DNA from: Achatina immaculata
Lineage: Eukaryota; Mollusca; Gastropoda; Stylommatophora; Achatinidae
Direction: 5' to 3'
Assembly (NCBI GenBank): GCA_009760885.1
Contig: CM019709.1
Span: forward strand, 32,575,906 to 32,639,905
Length of the DNA: 64,000 nt
Made by a program: the position numbers and the translations under genes. Positions 22,061-33,615 of this stretch are shown here, in pieces. The notes beneath the pieces are model-generated. The model did no database searches, was not told the DNA's origin, and worked only from the letters and a program-made list of their open reading frames with translations. Each line of letters begins with the position of its first letter. The first letter of the stretch is position 1.

Positions 22061-22370
22061 TTTCTCTCTCTCTCTCTGAACCTTAAGTGCCCAGGGCACA
22101 TGGGGATTCCGCAAGGGTTTTCCACAAATGCCTGTCCTTCGCCTTTTTTTCTGCTCTTGCCCAGGTGAGCCCTCTGTTGCTCAGTATCCTTTCTGTTGTT
22201 CTTCTCCATGTCTCTTTTGGTCTACCCTTACTTCTGTTCCCCTGTGGTGTCCATCTTAGTGCTATTTTTGGTAGTGAGTTGTCAGTCATTTGGAGCACAT
22301 GTCCCAACCATCGCCAGCATCTTTCCTCAATAATTGTTGTCAGTGGCTTCATCTGCATTTCTGCGAAATT
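22061..22370 (-). pseudogene. LINE family D, C-terminal fragment (antisense)
   Basis: A minus-strand open frame 22,083-22,358 reads MKPLTTIIEERCWRWLGHVL, NSLPKIALRWTPQGNRSKGR, PKETWRRTTERILSNRGLTW and KKAKDRHLWKTLAESPCALG, ending with stop and a (GA)n tail. This is the complete family D C-terminal domain without stops. The RT is absent. Confidence 0.8.
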
Positions 22371-22529
22371 ATATTCTAAACCTTTATTAATTTCTAACTC
22401 ATCAATCTTCTTAATGATACTGCAGACAGACAGACATATAGACTAACAAATGTACAGAAAGACAGATATGGATCCACACGTACTTACATACACACATACA
22501 TACATAATTAATTTCTAACATATATACTT

Positions 22530-23218
22530 CCTTGGCTAGCAAAATGGGACATGATATTAACAAAGACAAAACAAAAATAATGAAACTTCTCATTAATCAA
22601 GAAGGAAAAATATGTGTAGAAGGAACACCTGTTGATGAAGTAAACCAATTTGCATATCTTGGCAGCTACACAGATCAGGATTTTTACACCAGGAATTAGA
22701 ATTGCAAAAGCAGCATTGTCCTTAAAAAATCTTGAGAACATATGGAATTAAAAAGTTATAAGCACAAATACCAAGTTCAGATTATTAAATTCAAATGTGA
22801 TATCCATCCTCATTTATGCATGCGAAAGTTGGAAATCAACTAAAGAAATAGACAAGAAATTAGACTCTTTTGAAAACAAACGCCTCAGGAAAATACTTGG
22901 TATAAAGCGGAATGAATTTAAGAACAACACAGAGATAAGACAGATGAGCAGACAGCAACCTGTCTCATGGGTGATCATAAAAAGAAGATGGACATACATA
23001 GGCCATGTGATGAGAATAAACAATCAGAGAATACCAAAACAAGCTGTAAAGATACATACAGGCCAAAGAAAAAGAGGTCGACCGTGTGAAACTCTAAAGA
23101 AGACTTTGTTAAGAGAATCCAGTTTAGTGGACATAATATCCCTTGATGAAGTTGAAAAACTCGCTGAAAACAGGAAAACTTGGCAAACAACTATGCGACC
23201 TTTAACGGCACGGTTAAG
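22530..23218 (+). pseudogene. LINE family C, 5'-truncated insertion
   Basis: Begins in the last part of the RT (LASKMGHDINKDKTKIMK-like), then a thumb-like part with frameshifts. An open frame 22,797-23,255 follows with ISILIYACESWKSTKEIDKK, QMSRQQPVSWVIIKRRWTYI, GHVMRINNQRIPKQAVK, KRGRPCETLKKTLLRESSLV and DEVEKLAENRKTWQTTMRPL. A 10-bp direct repeat ATATATACTT flanks it (22,520-22,529; 23,219-23,228) and the paralogous site near 17,500 is empty. The usual GATGTAAG tail is missing. Confidence 0.85.
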
Positions 23219-23228
23219 ATATATACTT

Positions 23229-23977
<749 letters not shown>

Positions 23978-24791
23978 TTAGATAGGAGTATATATACAAA
24001 TATAAATGTACATTTACAGACACATAAATACATATGTGCATGCATACATGTATGCATATATTCTTTCATATATACATTCAAGTACATACATACTTACACA
24101 CAAACCTATATATTTAATTAAAGTAGTAGTTTATATTCTCTGTGTTTTATATGAAGATAAAATGTTACAATATTTCATTGTACTAAAACAACTATTTCAC
24201 GCATTGTTTTCTAATGTTAATTGTCTTGTTTCAGAAAATTCTTTATATCTTTTTTAAAACTGCCAATATTTCCTCCATATTTATGTTCTCAACATTGTTT
24301 TCTTCTGTTCCAGCAGTTTTCTTAATGATTATGTGAACTGGTTGTGTAATATCTGTAAAACACCAGCACGAGACAGACATATAGACAGTAAGACAGACTG
24401 ATATGCAGATATACAGATAGTCAGACAGATGGACAATAATCTCACACTTGAATATTTTTTCTGTCCATGTATTAAAAAATAAAACGTTTAACCAGAAAGT
24501 AAGTTTTTTTCACAAAATATACGAATGCATATCTTTTTTGTTAAAAAGTATATACTACACTCATTAAAATTACCTGTTTCATTTACAAGACTTTCACAAG
24601 CAACATGACTGCTTCTGTTTCCAATGTCAGTTATAGTGTTATGAGCACCTTGAACTAAGATTTGTTTATAGCTTATATGTTTTTAATTGTTTGTAATCAT
24701 CTGGTACATTCTTTCTTTCTTTCTTTATTTCTTTCTTTTTTCTTTCTTTCTTTTAATAATGTGAAATGAAGTGTTAAATTCATTTCTAAGT
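23978..24791. repeat. CATA, module X and (CTTT)n
   Basis: No gene. CATA units 24,030-24,120, module X 24,190-24,520, and a (CTTT)n tract 24,711-24,752. Confidence 0.7.
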
Positions 24792-24803
24792 AATGGTAGT
24801 AAT

Positions 24804-25039
24804 CTCTCTCTCTGAACCTTAAGTGCCCAGGGCACATGGGGCTTCCGCAAGGGTTTTCCACAAATGCCTGTCCTTCGCCTTTTTTTCTGCTCTTGCCCAG
24901 GTGAGCCCTCTATTGCTCAACATCCTTTCTGTTGTTCTTCTCCATGTCTCTTTTGGTCTACCCTTACTTCTGTTCCCCTGTGGTGTCCATCTTAGTGCTA
25001 TTTTTGGTAGTGAGTTATCAGTCATTCGGAACACATGTC
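24804..25039 (-). pseudogene. LINE family D, short insertion with 12-bp TSD (antisense)
   Basis: An uninterrupted minus-strand frame 24,819-25,034 carries FRMTDNSLPKIALRWTPQGN, KGRPKETWRRTTERMLSNRG and KTLAEAPCALGT, with a (GA)n tail. A perfect 12-bp direct repeat AATGGTAGTAAT lies at 24,792-24,803 and 25,040-25,051. Only about 236 bases were copied; lack of stops and an intact duplication suggest recent insertion. Confidence 0.85.
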
Positions 25040-25051
25040 AATGGTAGTAAT

Positions 25052-25634
25052 AGACATACATAAATACATACATGCATGCATGCATGCCCACATACATACA
25101 TACGTACATACCTACATACATACATGAATACATACATACATACATACATGCATGCATGCACACATACATACATACATATATACACACATGAATGCATACA
25201 TACATACATACATACATAAATACATACATACATACATACATAAGTACATACATACACATATACATACGCGCATGGACATATGTACATATATTCATACATA
25301 CATATATACACACCTACATGTCTACATATAAAAATATATGCGAATGTAGTTTCTTACATAATACGTTATTACTGAAAATTTAATTGAAAAACACGTAATA
25401 TAGTAATTGATATTCTGTAATTAGCTGTCTTTTTAAAATGACATTTTCAATACATAAATAACATGTAGTGCACAGTCGTTCTCAAAGTTAGTGTTTTCTA
25501 TTCCAAATTTTAAATTATTATCTATTTAAACTAAATGATGGATATACAATTCTTTTAAAAGTATTCACAATAACTTTTATTGACTTTTGTTTTCATTCTT
25601 TCCATACAATTAAACAGCCGGTAAGTTTCCTTAA
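25052..25634. repeat. (CATA)n / CATG microsatellite and module W
   Basis: About 270 bases of CATA, CATG and CGTA units to 25,330. Module W (TGATATTCTGTAATTAGCTG, TGACATTTTCAATACATAAA) follows. The long Met/Tyr/Val/Cys frames are artefacts. Confidence 0.85.
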
Positions 25635-25880
25635 TGTAGGCCATGCGATGAGAAGAAACAATCAGAGAATCAAGCTATCAAGTGGAGCACATCAGGCCGA
25701 AGAAAAAGAGATCGACCACGTGAAACTCTAAAGAGGACATTGTTAAAAGAAGCCAGTTTAGTAGGCATAACATACCTTGATGAAGTTGAAAAAACTCGCT
25801 GAAAACAGGAAACATTGGCAAACAATTATGCGAGCCCTATGTTATGTTGAACGGCACGAGAAGGATGTAAGATGTAAGCA
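25635..25880 (+). pseudogene. LINE family C, C-terminal fragment
   Basis: GHAMRRNNQRIKLSSGAHQA-type frame, then RPRETLKRTLLKEASLVGI, a +1 shift at KKTR, ending GATGTAAGATGTAAGC. It is inserted in module W. Confidence 0.75.
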
Positions 25881-25949
25881 AGAAGTTTCCATAAATTGAT
25901 ACACATACATAACAATTTATTTTTAAAATTATACACTCAACATCCACTA

Positions 25950-27180
25950 CTACTGTTGGCCTCACATTGTCCTCTTTAGAGTTCACGTGATGGACCTCTT
26001 TTTCTTCGGCCTGTTGTGTTAAAATTGATAGCTTGTTTTGGGATTCTTCGACTGTTTCTTCTCATCACATGATCAGCATATGTCCATCTACTTTTTCTGA
26101 TGACCAGTGAGACAGGTTGTTGTTCACTCATCTGTCTTATTTCTGTATTGTTCTTGAATTCGTTCCACTTTAAACTGAATGTTTTCCTGAGGCATTTATT
26201 TTCAAAAGAGTATAATCTCTTGTCTATTTCTTGTCTATTTATTTAGTTGTTTTCCAGCTTTTATCCATAAATGGGGATGGGTATTAAAGTTTGAATTGAA
26301 TAATCGTAACTTGGTTTTTGTGCTTATAACTTTTGAATGGGATATGTTCTCCAGATTATTGAATGTCAATGCTGCTTTTCCAATACGAATTCTAACTTCC
26401 TTTCTGGTACCACCGTCCTGTTCTATGTAACTGCTCGGGTAGGTATGTAAATTGGTTTACTTCATCAACAGCTTTTTCTTCCACGTATATTTTTCCTTCG
26501 TGATTAATGAGAAGTTTCATTATTTTTATTTTTTCCTTGCTAATTTTAAATCCTATTTTACTAGCAAGGTGAAGACAGAGTATCTTTTTTTTCTTGCTTC
26601 AAATTCACGTTGTCACTGACCAGAGTTATGTCATCTGCAACGCCAAGATCTTCCATTTGGTTACGATGTACCCAATCAATTTCAGTTTTACGTATGCATC
26701 ATTTTTTTTTTATTTGAAGTCTATGGCAATTCCAAAAACCAAGAGAGATAGTATACGTCGTTGTTTCACACGCTTCAATCTAGAACCATTCGGTCATTTC
26801 TTCTTCTGTATTTACGGCACAAACTTATTCACTGTAGAGATCCTTAATGATGTTGACAATTTTAGATGGTATTCCATATAGTCTTAAAATTCTCCACATT
26901 GAATCTTAGTGTATGCTTTCAAATGCCTTTTCAAAGTCTATGAAGTTCGGTATTAATGGTTTTTGCTTTTTAATATGTTCTTCAAGTATTATTCTTAGAG
27001 TAAAGATCTGATCGAGACAGCTTCTCCTTGTTCAAAATCCTGCTTGTTCTTCTCTCATTGTGGTATTCACTATATCTTTAAGCCTATTCAAAATGACCTT
27101 GTAAAATACTTTTGACACAACTGATATTAAGGTTACTCCTCTCCAACTGTTACAGTCACTAAGGTTGCAACCTTAGCGAC
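25950..27180 (-). mobile_element. LINE family C, RT plus C-terminus (antisense, decayed)
   Basis: The minus strand from 27,180 downward encodes, with many shifts, an NSWRGVTLISVVSKVF lead, a DQIFTLRIILEEHIKKQKPL stretch, FIDFEKAFESIH (RT motif A), an LYGIPSKIVNIIKDL segment, a DLAVADDITLVS-like motif C, then thumb and C-terminal sequence to about 25,950. No part is open for more than ~60 codons. It lies tail-to-tail with the plus-strand fragment ending at 25,880. Confidence 0.7.
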
Positions 27181-27728
27181 TTATGTAAATCTATGTCTAA
27201 CATTTTATTCTCACATTTATGTTTTTATACTCTCGCTGAAGTTTCAGTGCATTTACTTGAAGTAAATTAGTACTGTTTCTAAAATTTAAAAGAATGACAC
27301 AGACAAACAGATATCCGTACTGATGTTTAGACATTCATCTAAATGGACTAACTGACAGACAAAAAGACAGAGACAGACAGACGGACAGACAGACAGACAG
27401 ACAGATAGAATGACAGATAAAACTGCACACATAGTTAAGTAAATAAAATAATACATACAAACATATATACATATATGAATACATGAAGAAATATTTTAAT
27501 ATATATAGAAATACATCCATGCATATATGTGTACTTTCATTCTTACAAATATACAAGCTTACAGACAAAACATACGTGCATAAAACATGCAAAAAACATA
27601 CAAGCATACATACGTAAGTTCATAAATACGAACATACATGTATACATACAAACATGAATGCATACATCACATACATACACACATACATACACATATTAAT
27701 ACATACGTACATATATACATTAAAATCC
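27181..27728. repeat. module W/Y remnant with GACA and CATA units
   Basis: No gene. A module W end (TTTATTCTCACATTTATGTT, GTTTCAGTGCATTTACTTG) as at 17,900, a GACA run near 27,360-27,405, then CATA units. Confidence 0.65.
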
Positions 27729-27803
27729 TACTGCTTGGACTTGAATCCGGTACCACCGGATTAGTAAATCGAGCATCTAACCACTCAGCCAACCAGGCTG
27801 TCA
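27729..27803 (-). mobile_element. tRNA-like SINE head (antisense copy)
   Basis: The complement reads TTGGCTGAGTGGTTAGATGC (A-box like, as in serine/leucine-type tRNAs) and, about 35 bases on, GATTCAAGTCC (B-box like). It is nearly identical to the plus-strand copy at 27,892-27,964. Confidence 0.6.
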
Positions 27804-27812
27804 TATATATTA

Positions 27813-27861
<49 letters not shown>
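27804..27861. repeat. (TA)n between the inverted SINE heads
   Basis: TATA dinucleotides with one TGTG interruption. The tract separates the two inverted tRNA-like heads and is followed by a broken third start TGACGGCCTGGTT at 27,861-27,873. Confidence 0.9.
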
Positions 27862-27863
<2 letters not shown>

Positions 27864-27885
27864 CGGCCTGGTTATATATACATGT

Positions 27886-28149
27886 GTATGACGGCCTGGT
27901 TAGCTGAGTGGTTAGATGCCCGATTTACTAATCCGGTGGTACCGGATTCAAGTCCAAGCAGTGGAATTTTTTTCTGCTGCACACTCAGCCTCTAAAAATT
28001 GGTACCGAAGAAATCTGTGAAGGTAAATGTGGCCCGGCGTGATACTGATCACATGACACTTTCATGTAGTGAAGGTCATGGAAAGAAGGGCCTAGTACCG
28101 TATCCCCAGTATGCCTTAATAACATGGAAACAGACATTTTACCTTCACC

Positions 28150-28155
<6 letters not shown>
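27886..28155 (+). mobile_element. tRNA-derived SINE, full unit
   Basis: A 5' tRNA-like head (27,892-27,964) with A box TTAGCTGAGTGG and B box GATTCAAGTCC is followed by about 190 bases of unrelated body (CTGCTGCACACTCAGCCTCT, CACATGACACTTTCATGTAG) and a CATA tail. The layout (pol III-type head, body, simple-repeat tail) is that of a SINE. Cephalopod SINEs with tRNA heads are known, but I cannot assign this one to a named family. Confidence 0.6.
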
Positions 28156-28181
<26 letters not shown>

Positions 28182-28272
28182 CAAACATACATAAATACAT
28201 ACATACATACGTACGCATGCACATACATACACGCATATATACATTCTTACATGGATACATACACATATACGT
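28150..28272. repeat. (CATA)n microsatellite
   Basis: CATA/GTACGCATG units at the 3' end of the SINE. Confidence 0.9.
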
Positions 28273-28680
28273 AGAAATTTAACGCTTCACAATTTTCAAT
28301 GTTCTGTCTTTACTGATATTTAGAAAATGTAATGTTAAAACATTTTAATGACCCTATCAAACCTTTCAACAACATGAATTTTCTGATTTACTGTTTTATT
28401 AAAAAAAACTTTTCTTCATTTTCCAAAATGAAATATTCTTGTAACAATATTAGAAATAATTTCACAAAATCTCTACTATTCCGTTTTCTGTCCATATTTC
28501 AAAACATTATAGATAGTAAGTATTACAGTTCACAGGGTATAAAGATTTAGTTTTTTCATTACAAAATTATATAGCAAAGATTCAGAGTGAATACTTCTAT
28601 TTTAACCCAGTTCTCAGATCTAATATATCCCGCTCACTACTGAAAATAGTAGTAGGAGATTTATACGAAAGTTATTTAAG
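28273..28680. repeat. module Z, last copy of the left array
   Basis: No gene. TTTCTGATTTACTGTTTTATT, AAAATGAAATATTCTTGTAAC and TTTCTGTCCATATTTCAAAA are Z-like with X-like sections. Right of here the module array ends. Confidence 0.5.
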
Positions 28681-28915
28681 TTAACACTTCCTTGGCGCAG
28701 TTGTTCTTACACTTTGGATAGGGTGCCTGTGGAGGACGACATCGGGTTGAGTGACAGCAGTCACATCAGGAGGATGGTCCAGGGGGGGGGGGGGAAGAGA
28801 CGTTTTGGAGATGTCTGGAGATGTCCGTGTTGTTTTATGTGTCTCTTTTTGCGGAAATATTGGTCCTCCAATGACCATGCCCTCTGTTAAACATAGTTCA
28901 ATTAATCTTTCACCG
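28681..28915 (-). pseudogene. LINE family C endonuclease fragment (antisense)
   Basis: The minus strand reads ERLIELCLTEGMVIGGPIFP, then QKETHKTTRTSPDISKT, the family C endonuclease middle. A G13 run at 28,782-28,794 follows. No other domain is attached, so this is a stray internal piece. Confidence 0.65.
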
Positions 28916-28954
28916 TTCTGATTATAATAATATAAGACTAATAATAGAGAGGTA

Positions 28955-29445
28955 CAGATAATTTAACGTGAATCTATATTTATCTTTTATAGACTATTCA
29001 AAGGCATTTTATTGTGTACAATTCCAGAAACTTTAGGAAATAATGGAGAAACTAGGATTTTCAACATATTTGTCACTGCTGTATCTAGACCAACAGGCAG
29101 CAGTAAGAATAAATGGTGAAACAACAACTTGGTTTGAAACAAAACAAGGGGTCCGTCAGGGGTGCATATTGTCGCCTTACTTATTTAACTTGTATACTGA
29201 AAATAGGAATGTTAGAGAAGATGTAGACAAAGAATATTACGATGTCATAACAATTGGAGGTTATGAAATACCAGAGATTAGATATGCTGATGACACAGTG
29301 TTACTGTCCACAACACAAAAAGGAATGGGAATCTAATTACGTATACCAGTCCGTAAGAACAGTGAAGAGCAAAACCTCTATCTTAATGCAAAGAAAACTA
29401 ATTTGATGACAACTGATAAAACAAATAAGGAAATTGAAATATATA
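28955..29445 (+). pseudogene. LINE family B, RT core fragment
   Basis: A YLSFIDYSKAFYCVQFQK-type motif A is followed by an open frame 29,043-29,333 with [39 protein letters not shown] (motif B) and [18 protein letters not shown] (motif C with YADD). Motif A ends in FY instead of FD, and a short deletion removes residues before LSLLYLDQQ. After 29,336 the frame breaks but NLYLNAKKTNLMTTDKTNK is still readable. Both ends are truncated. Confidence 0.8.
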
Positions 29446-30286
29446 TCGGGAAAATATTCTATTGAATGGATTGTACGGCATGCGGCTTAGCTGATATGGG
29501 ATTGTCGCGAATGCAATGAAGTCGGAGACTGAACTTTGAACGTTGAAGCTTTAGAATATATTTCATGAAAATTTCTACATAGAGATCGTGCCATTTTTTG
29601 TTTGTTTGATTTGACGTCTAGCTTGTGATAAAACTGATTCCTCGGTATTTTCTTCATCTTTCATCTTCACAGGGAAGTGACTGGACAACCAGAATGAAGA
29701 TTAAGCAACGACGTTTTTGCAGAAGTTAGAAGATGTTCATAATGAAATAATTTGTCAAAGTTTAGCCTCTGTATAAAATAAACACGTTGCTTTTAACACG
29801 ATAAATCCCGCCTTGATTTTAATGAATCAACGTTTCTCGTTATGTTAGTTTTTTGTAAGTCATGAAAGAAAGAGAAGATAAAATTGAGAATCATGTGCTT
29901 TATCTTTATGTGCGTTATCTGTTGCTTTTCACTGTCTCATCGTTCCTATAAAGCCTTCAATGTTATTATACTGTTATTTTATATAGTTATTGTCTCTATC
30001 ATACATGCGTCTCTTGGCAGTAATAACTGGATAAAGCTTTTCTGATAAGCAATTCTTTCATATTTTACTTAAACTTTCGGCCTTAAATGTCATCTAGCAT
30101 TTTATTCAGCGCCCATGGTAGAAAATGCATCCGCTAGGCTTCATATAACAATGCTCACTGATCTAAGTTTCAAAATAAACTTGTAAGTGAACAATGATAG
30201 ACGAAACTATCCTGATAATATAGCCCAGATATTCTCTTTTAACTTAATGGCTGGAATTTTCTTTTTTTTTTATTAAACATCTGGCC
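29446..30286. other. unassigned AT-rich stretch, no gene seen
   Basis: About 840 bases without simple repeats, LINE frames or long open frames. I recognise nothing in it. A possible 8-bp direct repeat ATCTGGCC at 30,279-30,286 and 30,781-30,788 brackets the next element. Confidence 0.5.
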
Positions 30287-30770
30287 CGTGTGGTTACCGG
30301 GGCCCCTGTGGAGAAAAGAATAGGACCACTGCCACTTTCCACGCTTGTCGTAAGAGGCGACTAAGGAGGTTGGGGGAATAGGCTATCGACCTGTTCCCTG
30401 TAAAAAAAACAAAACTGGAGAGTTACAGAAACACGGAGAGAAAAACCAGGAAACTTTGTCTTGGAAAAGGAAGGGACTCTGACAACAGAGTGCATGACGT
30501 TGTGCAGTCAAAGCCGAAAGGAAGCTGCAGAACCGACATCCTAACTGTGTACCAGATGACAGTGCTCAGAGACAAGGGATACACATGGACGGAAGCAGAG
30601 TATAATTCCAAGAACAGGGATGACTGGAGAGCCTTTTTCAGTGGCTTATGCCTCGACATGAGAGGATTACCTTTATTTTTTACTTAACCTTATGCTCTCA
30701 AGAGAGTTAAAAACGATAATGGTGATGATGATGATGACGATAATGACGATGATGATGATGATGATGATTA
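30287..30770 (+). mobile_element. composite LINE derivative: leader joined to C-terminus
   Basis: The first ~140 bases (CCCGTGTGGTTACCGGGGCC, GAATAGGACCACTG, GTCGTAAGAGGCGACTAAGG, then an A-rich link and GTTACAGAAACA) match the leader of the 61.77-kb LINE. They join directly to a LINE C-terminus (30,490-30,684: a KGSCRTDILTVYQMTVLRDK region and NSKNRDDWRAFFSGL), followed by a (GAT)n tail. Endonuclease and RT are missing. The structure is that of an internally deleted, non-autonomous LINE derivative of about 480 bases; 55,371-55,684 has the same layout. Confidence 0.6.
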
Positions 30771-31059
30771 TGCATCTCATATCTGGCCAACCACTGACTA
30801 ACTCTAGTCCATTTCATCTTAGTACGTGTGTGAAAAATTTCATTTCTAAGAATTTCTTCAATCTTCATCATCTCAGTTCAAATCCGACGACGACTGTTTC
30901 TTCCATTTCTCACAACTGCCATCCAAACATCTGCCGGAACGTCTCGAACTCTGGACCTTCACATACTTACACTCTTCGTGAAATAGAGAAGCTTTGCCTT
31001 CCTCGTGGATGACGCTCTAATATGACCTAAGGAGAGCAACACGCACTTTCAAAACTTCT

Positions 31060-32400
31060 GCATATACAAGATATCGTTATCAAAAATGCAAACAAGGGTG
31101 CAGCCATCGTTTGTTAGAAAAGAGGAAAAATATATACAATATGGCACAATTTTGCTGAGCAACCCAACATTCTACGCCCCCCGCCAACAAAATCTACAAC
31201 TTGAGAAGAGATACTGCAGAGATCACTGGCATGGAATGATATGTGGAAAACGACATACCTGAGACTCAGTTTTATCATTAGAGCTGAATATGTACTTTAT
31301 CTACAGGAACAAAACTGCAGAAACGTGTCCACTATCTAATGAAATGCAAACTTTTGAGCACATGCTGTCATCATGAGAAGTTTAATAAACCCAATGACGT
31401 TAAACGTGGCGACACGACAGAATGCTCCAAGAACTAGTAGCCATTGTTGACAGTGTAAAAGACATGGCTAAAAACAGGAAAGAAACTAAGTTCCCTCCAA
31501 AAAATACCATCTCTCTATTCCTGCGCCTACTGTTCTGCGCCTTACACGACCTGTCCTCGAACTCAACTTGTTTGTATTCGTTGGCCTGTACTTCGACCAG
31601 ATTAGCGGTGTGGCCATTGGCACCAAAATGGGACCTAACTATGCATGTCTGCTCATGGGTTAATTCGAACACAAGATTTTGGAATCTTATGCGGGTCCTT
31701 TTCCAGCCTTCTATAGACGCCACACTGATGACGTCATCGGGGTCACATCAATGTCAGAGAAAGATACAAATATTGATGATGGCATCGGGGTCACATCAAT
31801 GTCAGAGAAAGATACAAATATTGATAACGTCATCGGGGTCACATCAATGTCAGAGAAATACCCAGACAACTTGATCAGTTTTGTTAAGAAGTTGAATCCT
31901 GTTATCTCTTTCACCTCCCATGTCTCTAACATCATACGTAAACTTTCTTGACAATGCAGTCACTAGCGGTCCTACCAGACTTACCACTTCTGTCCACTAC
32001 AAACCTACAGACTCTCACAGGTATCTCTTGTACTTTTCCTCCCACCCCAGATCGTATAAGGACTCTATTCCTTTCTCCCAGCTTCTTAGGCTACGACATG
32101 TATGTACTGAGGATGTTGATTTCCATGGACAAGCTCACAGGATGTTAGATTTCTTCCGCCAACGCGGTTATGCAAAACATATTCTAACTTCGTCCTGGAA
32201 CCGCATCATCCATATATCGCGGCAACAATCTCTCACTCATAAACGTACAGAGTCAAACTGGTACTCACACACCACCCACATAGTTTGGCATTTAAGAACA
32301 TACTATTTCGCCATCTCCTCCAAACGGAGCCAGATACACATGAACTCATTGGAGTACTGTAAAACTTGTTGGAGCAAGTTTACATTTATAATTATTGGGA
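31060..32400 (+). pseudogene. Penelope-like reverse transcriptase
   Basis: Successive frames give DIVIKNANKGAAIV (PLE N-terminal motif), FVFVGLYFDQISGVAIGTKM then GPNYACLLMG, a stop, FEHKILESYAGPFPAFYRRH with TDDVIG (catalytic Asp pair, motif C), SFVKKLNPVISFTSHVSN, then an open frame 31,920-32,424 with VHYKPTDSHRYLLYFSSHPR, IPFSQLLRLRHVCTEDVDF and MLDFFRQRGYAKHILTSSWN. The gxxIGTKMGP box and the post-RT HYKPTDSH region are typical of PLE RTs. It is disabled by the stop after LLMG, a repeat expansion at motif C and several shifts. Confidence 0.8.
31729..31857 (+). repeat. 48-bp in-frame triplication at the RT active site
   Basis: The 48-base unit beginning GACGTCATCGGGGTCACATC occurs 2.7 times. 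Translation repeats DDVIGVTSMSEKDTNI as DDVIGV, DDGIGV and DNVIGV. The 43.9-kb copy has one unit, so the expansion is local to this copy. Confidence 0.9.
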
Positions 32401-32424
32401 GGAATATATTTTCTCAGTATGGTT

Positions 32425-33605
32425 CATCATCATCATCAGGTGCCGTGCCGACTGGCGTTGGCTATTATGCTTCTCCAGAGTACACGATCCTTCATGCAGG
32501 CCATCAGCTCAGTTGGTGATCTCCTCTCACACCATCCCGTCAGACTGTCCAGTATCATTTCTCTTGGTCTTCCTCTTGCTCTTCTTCCTTCTATTTTTCC
32601 TGTTGTTATAATATTTTCAATGCCCCCTCTTCTCATTGCATGTCCTATGAAAGTACATTGTCTCTCTCTTATCTTTTTGACAAGGTTTTTTGTCTCTCCA
32701 GCTCTTCTCATACATTCTTCATTAGTTATTTTTGCTGTCCAGGGCATTCGCAACATTCTTCTAATAAACCACATTTCTGCTGCTTCCAATTATTTTTGTG
32801 CAGACTTGCCTATTGTCCATGATTCACTTCTATATAACAAGATAGGTTCAATATAGCATTTTAGGACTCGTTTTCTAACATTCATTGATAAGGATGTGTT
32901 GGTTAATATGTTTCTCATTCTCTGAAATACAGTAATTGCTTGGCCTATTCTGTTCCTAATTTCTGTTCTGCATTTCCCATCTGAAGTTATTACTGCTCCA
33001 AGGTATTTGAATTTCTGCACCTGCTTTAGAATAGTTCCGTTTAATTTAATACTGCATGCTGGTGGATTCTGTTTCTTAGATATAACCATAGTCTCTGTCT
33101 TTTTGATGTTCAAAGTAAGGCCTTTCTGTTCACTTTCTTTGGCGACTTTATCCAAGAGATTTTGCAGGTCTTGTAGGTTCTCAGCTATCAGTACTGTGTC
33201 GTCAGCATACCGAAGGTTGTTAATATTGTATCCTCCAATTTTTATGCCTGGTTCTGTGATGATCGTTCTTAGAATATTCTCGCTATACAGAGAAAAAAGG
33301 TCTGGAGATAGTACACATCCTTGTCGCACCCCTTGTTTTATAGGTTGATATTTTCCAATTCTATTTTCAACTCGAACTGCTGCTTCTTGCTGCCAGTATA
33401 GATGTTTTACAATCCTCAGGTCTTTGCCGTCTATATTGATGTCTTCAAGCATTTTAATAATTTCATTATGTTTCACCTTGTCCAATGGCTTGGTGTAATC
33501 AATGAAGCATAAGTAGAGATCTTTCTGTACTTCTAAAGCTCTTTCTGTTAGTGTTCGTAAAGCATAAATGGCATTGTGTGTTCCCTTTCCTTCAACAAAT
33601 CCAAA
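32425..33605 (-). mobile_element. LINE family A, 5'-truncated, best-preserved frame (antisense)
   Basis: The minus strand from 33,605 reads [38 protein letters not shown] (motif A), [19 protein letters not shown] (motif B), [20 protein letters not shown] (motif C), [27 protein letters not shown] and [15 protein letters not shown]. After a single in-frame stop at 32,790 it continues AAEMWFIRRMLRMPWTAK to SRHGT at 32,436. About 390 codons with one stop make it the most intact LINE reading frame here. The tail is (GAT)n. A 9-10 bp duplication CAGTATGGTT flanks it (32,415-32,424 and 33,606-33,615). The element is truncated just upstream of FGFVEGKG, so it lacks the endonuclease. Confidence 0.9.
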
Positions 33606-33615
33606 CAGTATGGTT

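Larger units (their letters stand above)
30800..32424 (+). mobile_element. Penelope-like element, RT part (interrupted by LINE A)
   Basis: From about 30,800 the plus strand carries the N-terminal region (ISHNCHPNICRNVSNSGPSH, TLREIEKLCLPRG), then HALSKLLHIQDIVIKNANKG, the RT core, and the region beyond it up to SKFTFIIIGRNIFSQYG, where LINE A has inserted. Sequence identifiable as PLE resumes at 34,500-34,815. It is a decayed partial copy; two related copies are at 1-785 and 43,496-45,612. Confidence 0.75.

Noticed and set aside
27892..27964. Functional tRNA gene
   Set aside because: A and B boxes are recognisable, but the acceptor, anticodon and T stems do not pair properly and a SINE body follows.
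31422..31874. 150-codon open frame with repeated SHQCQRK
   Set aside because: It is an alternative frame of the Penelope-like RT and of its 48-bp repeat; the true frame contains the RT motifs.
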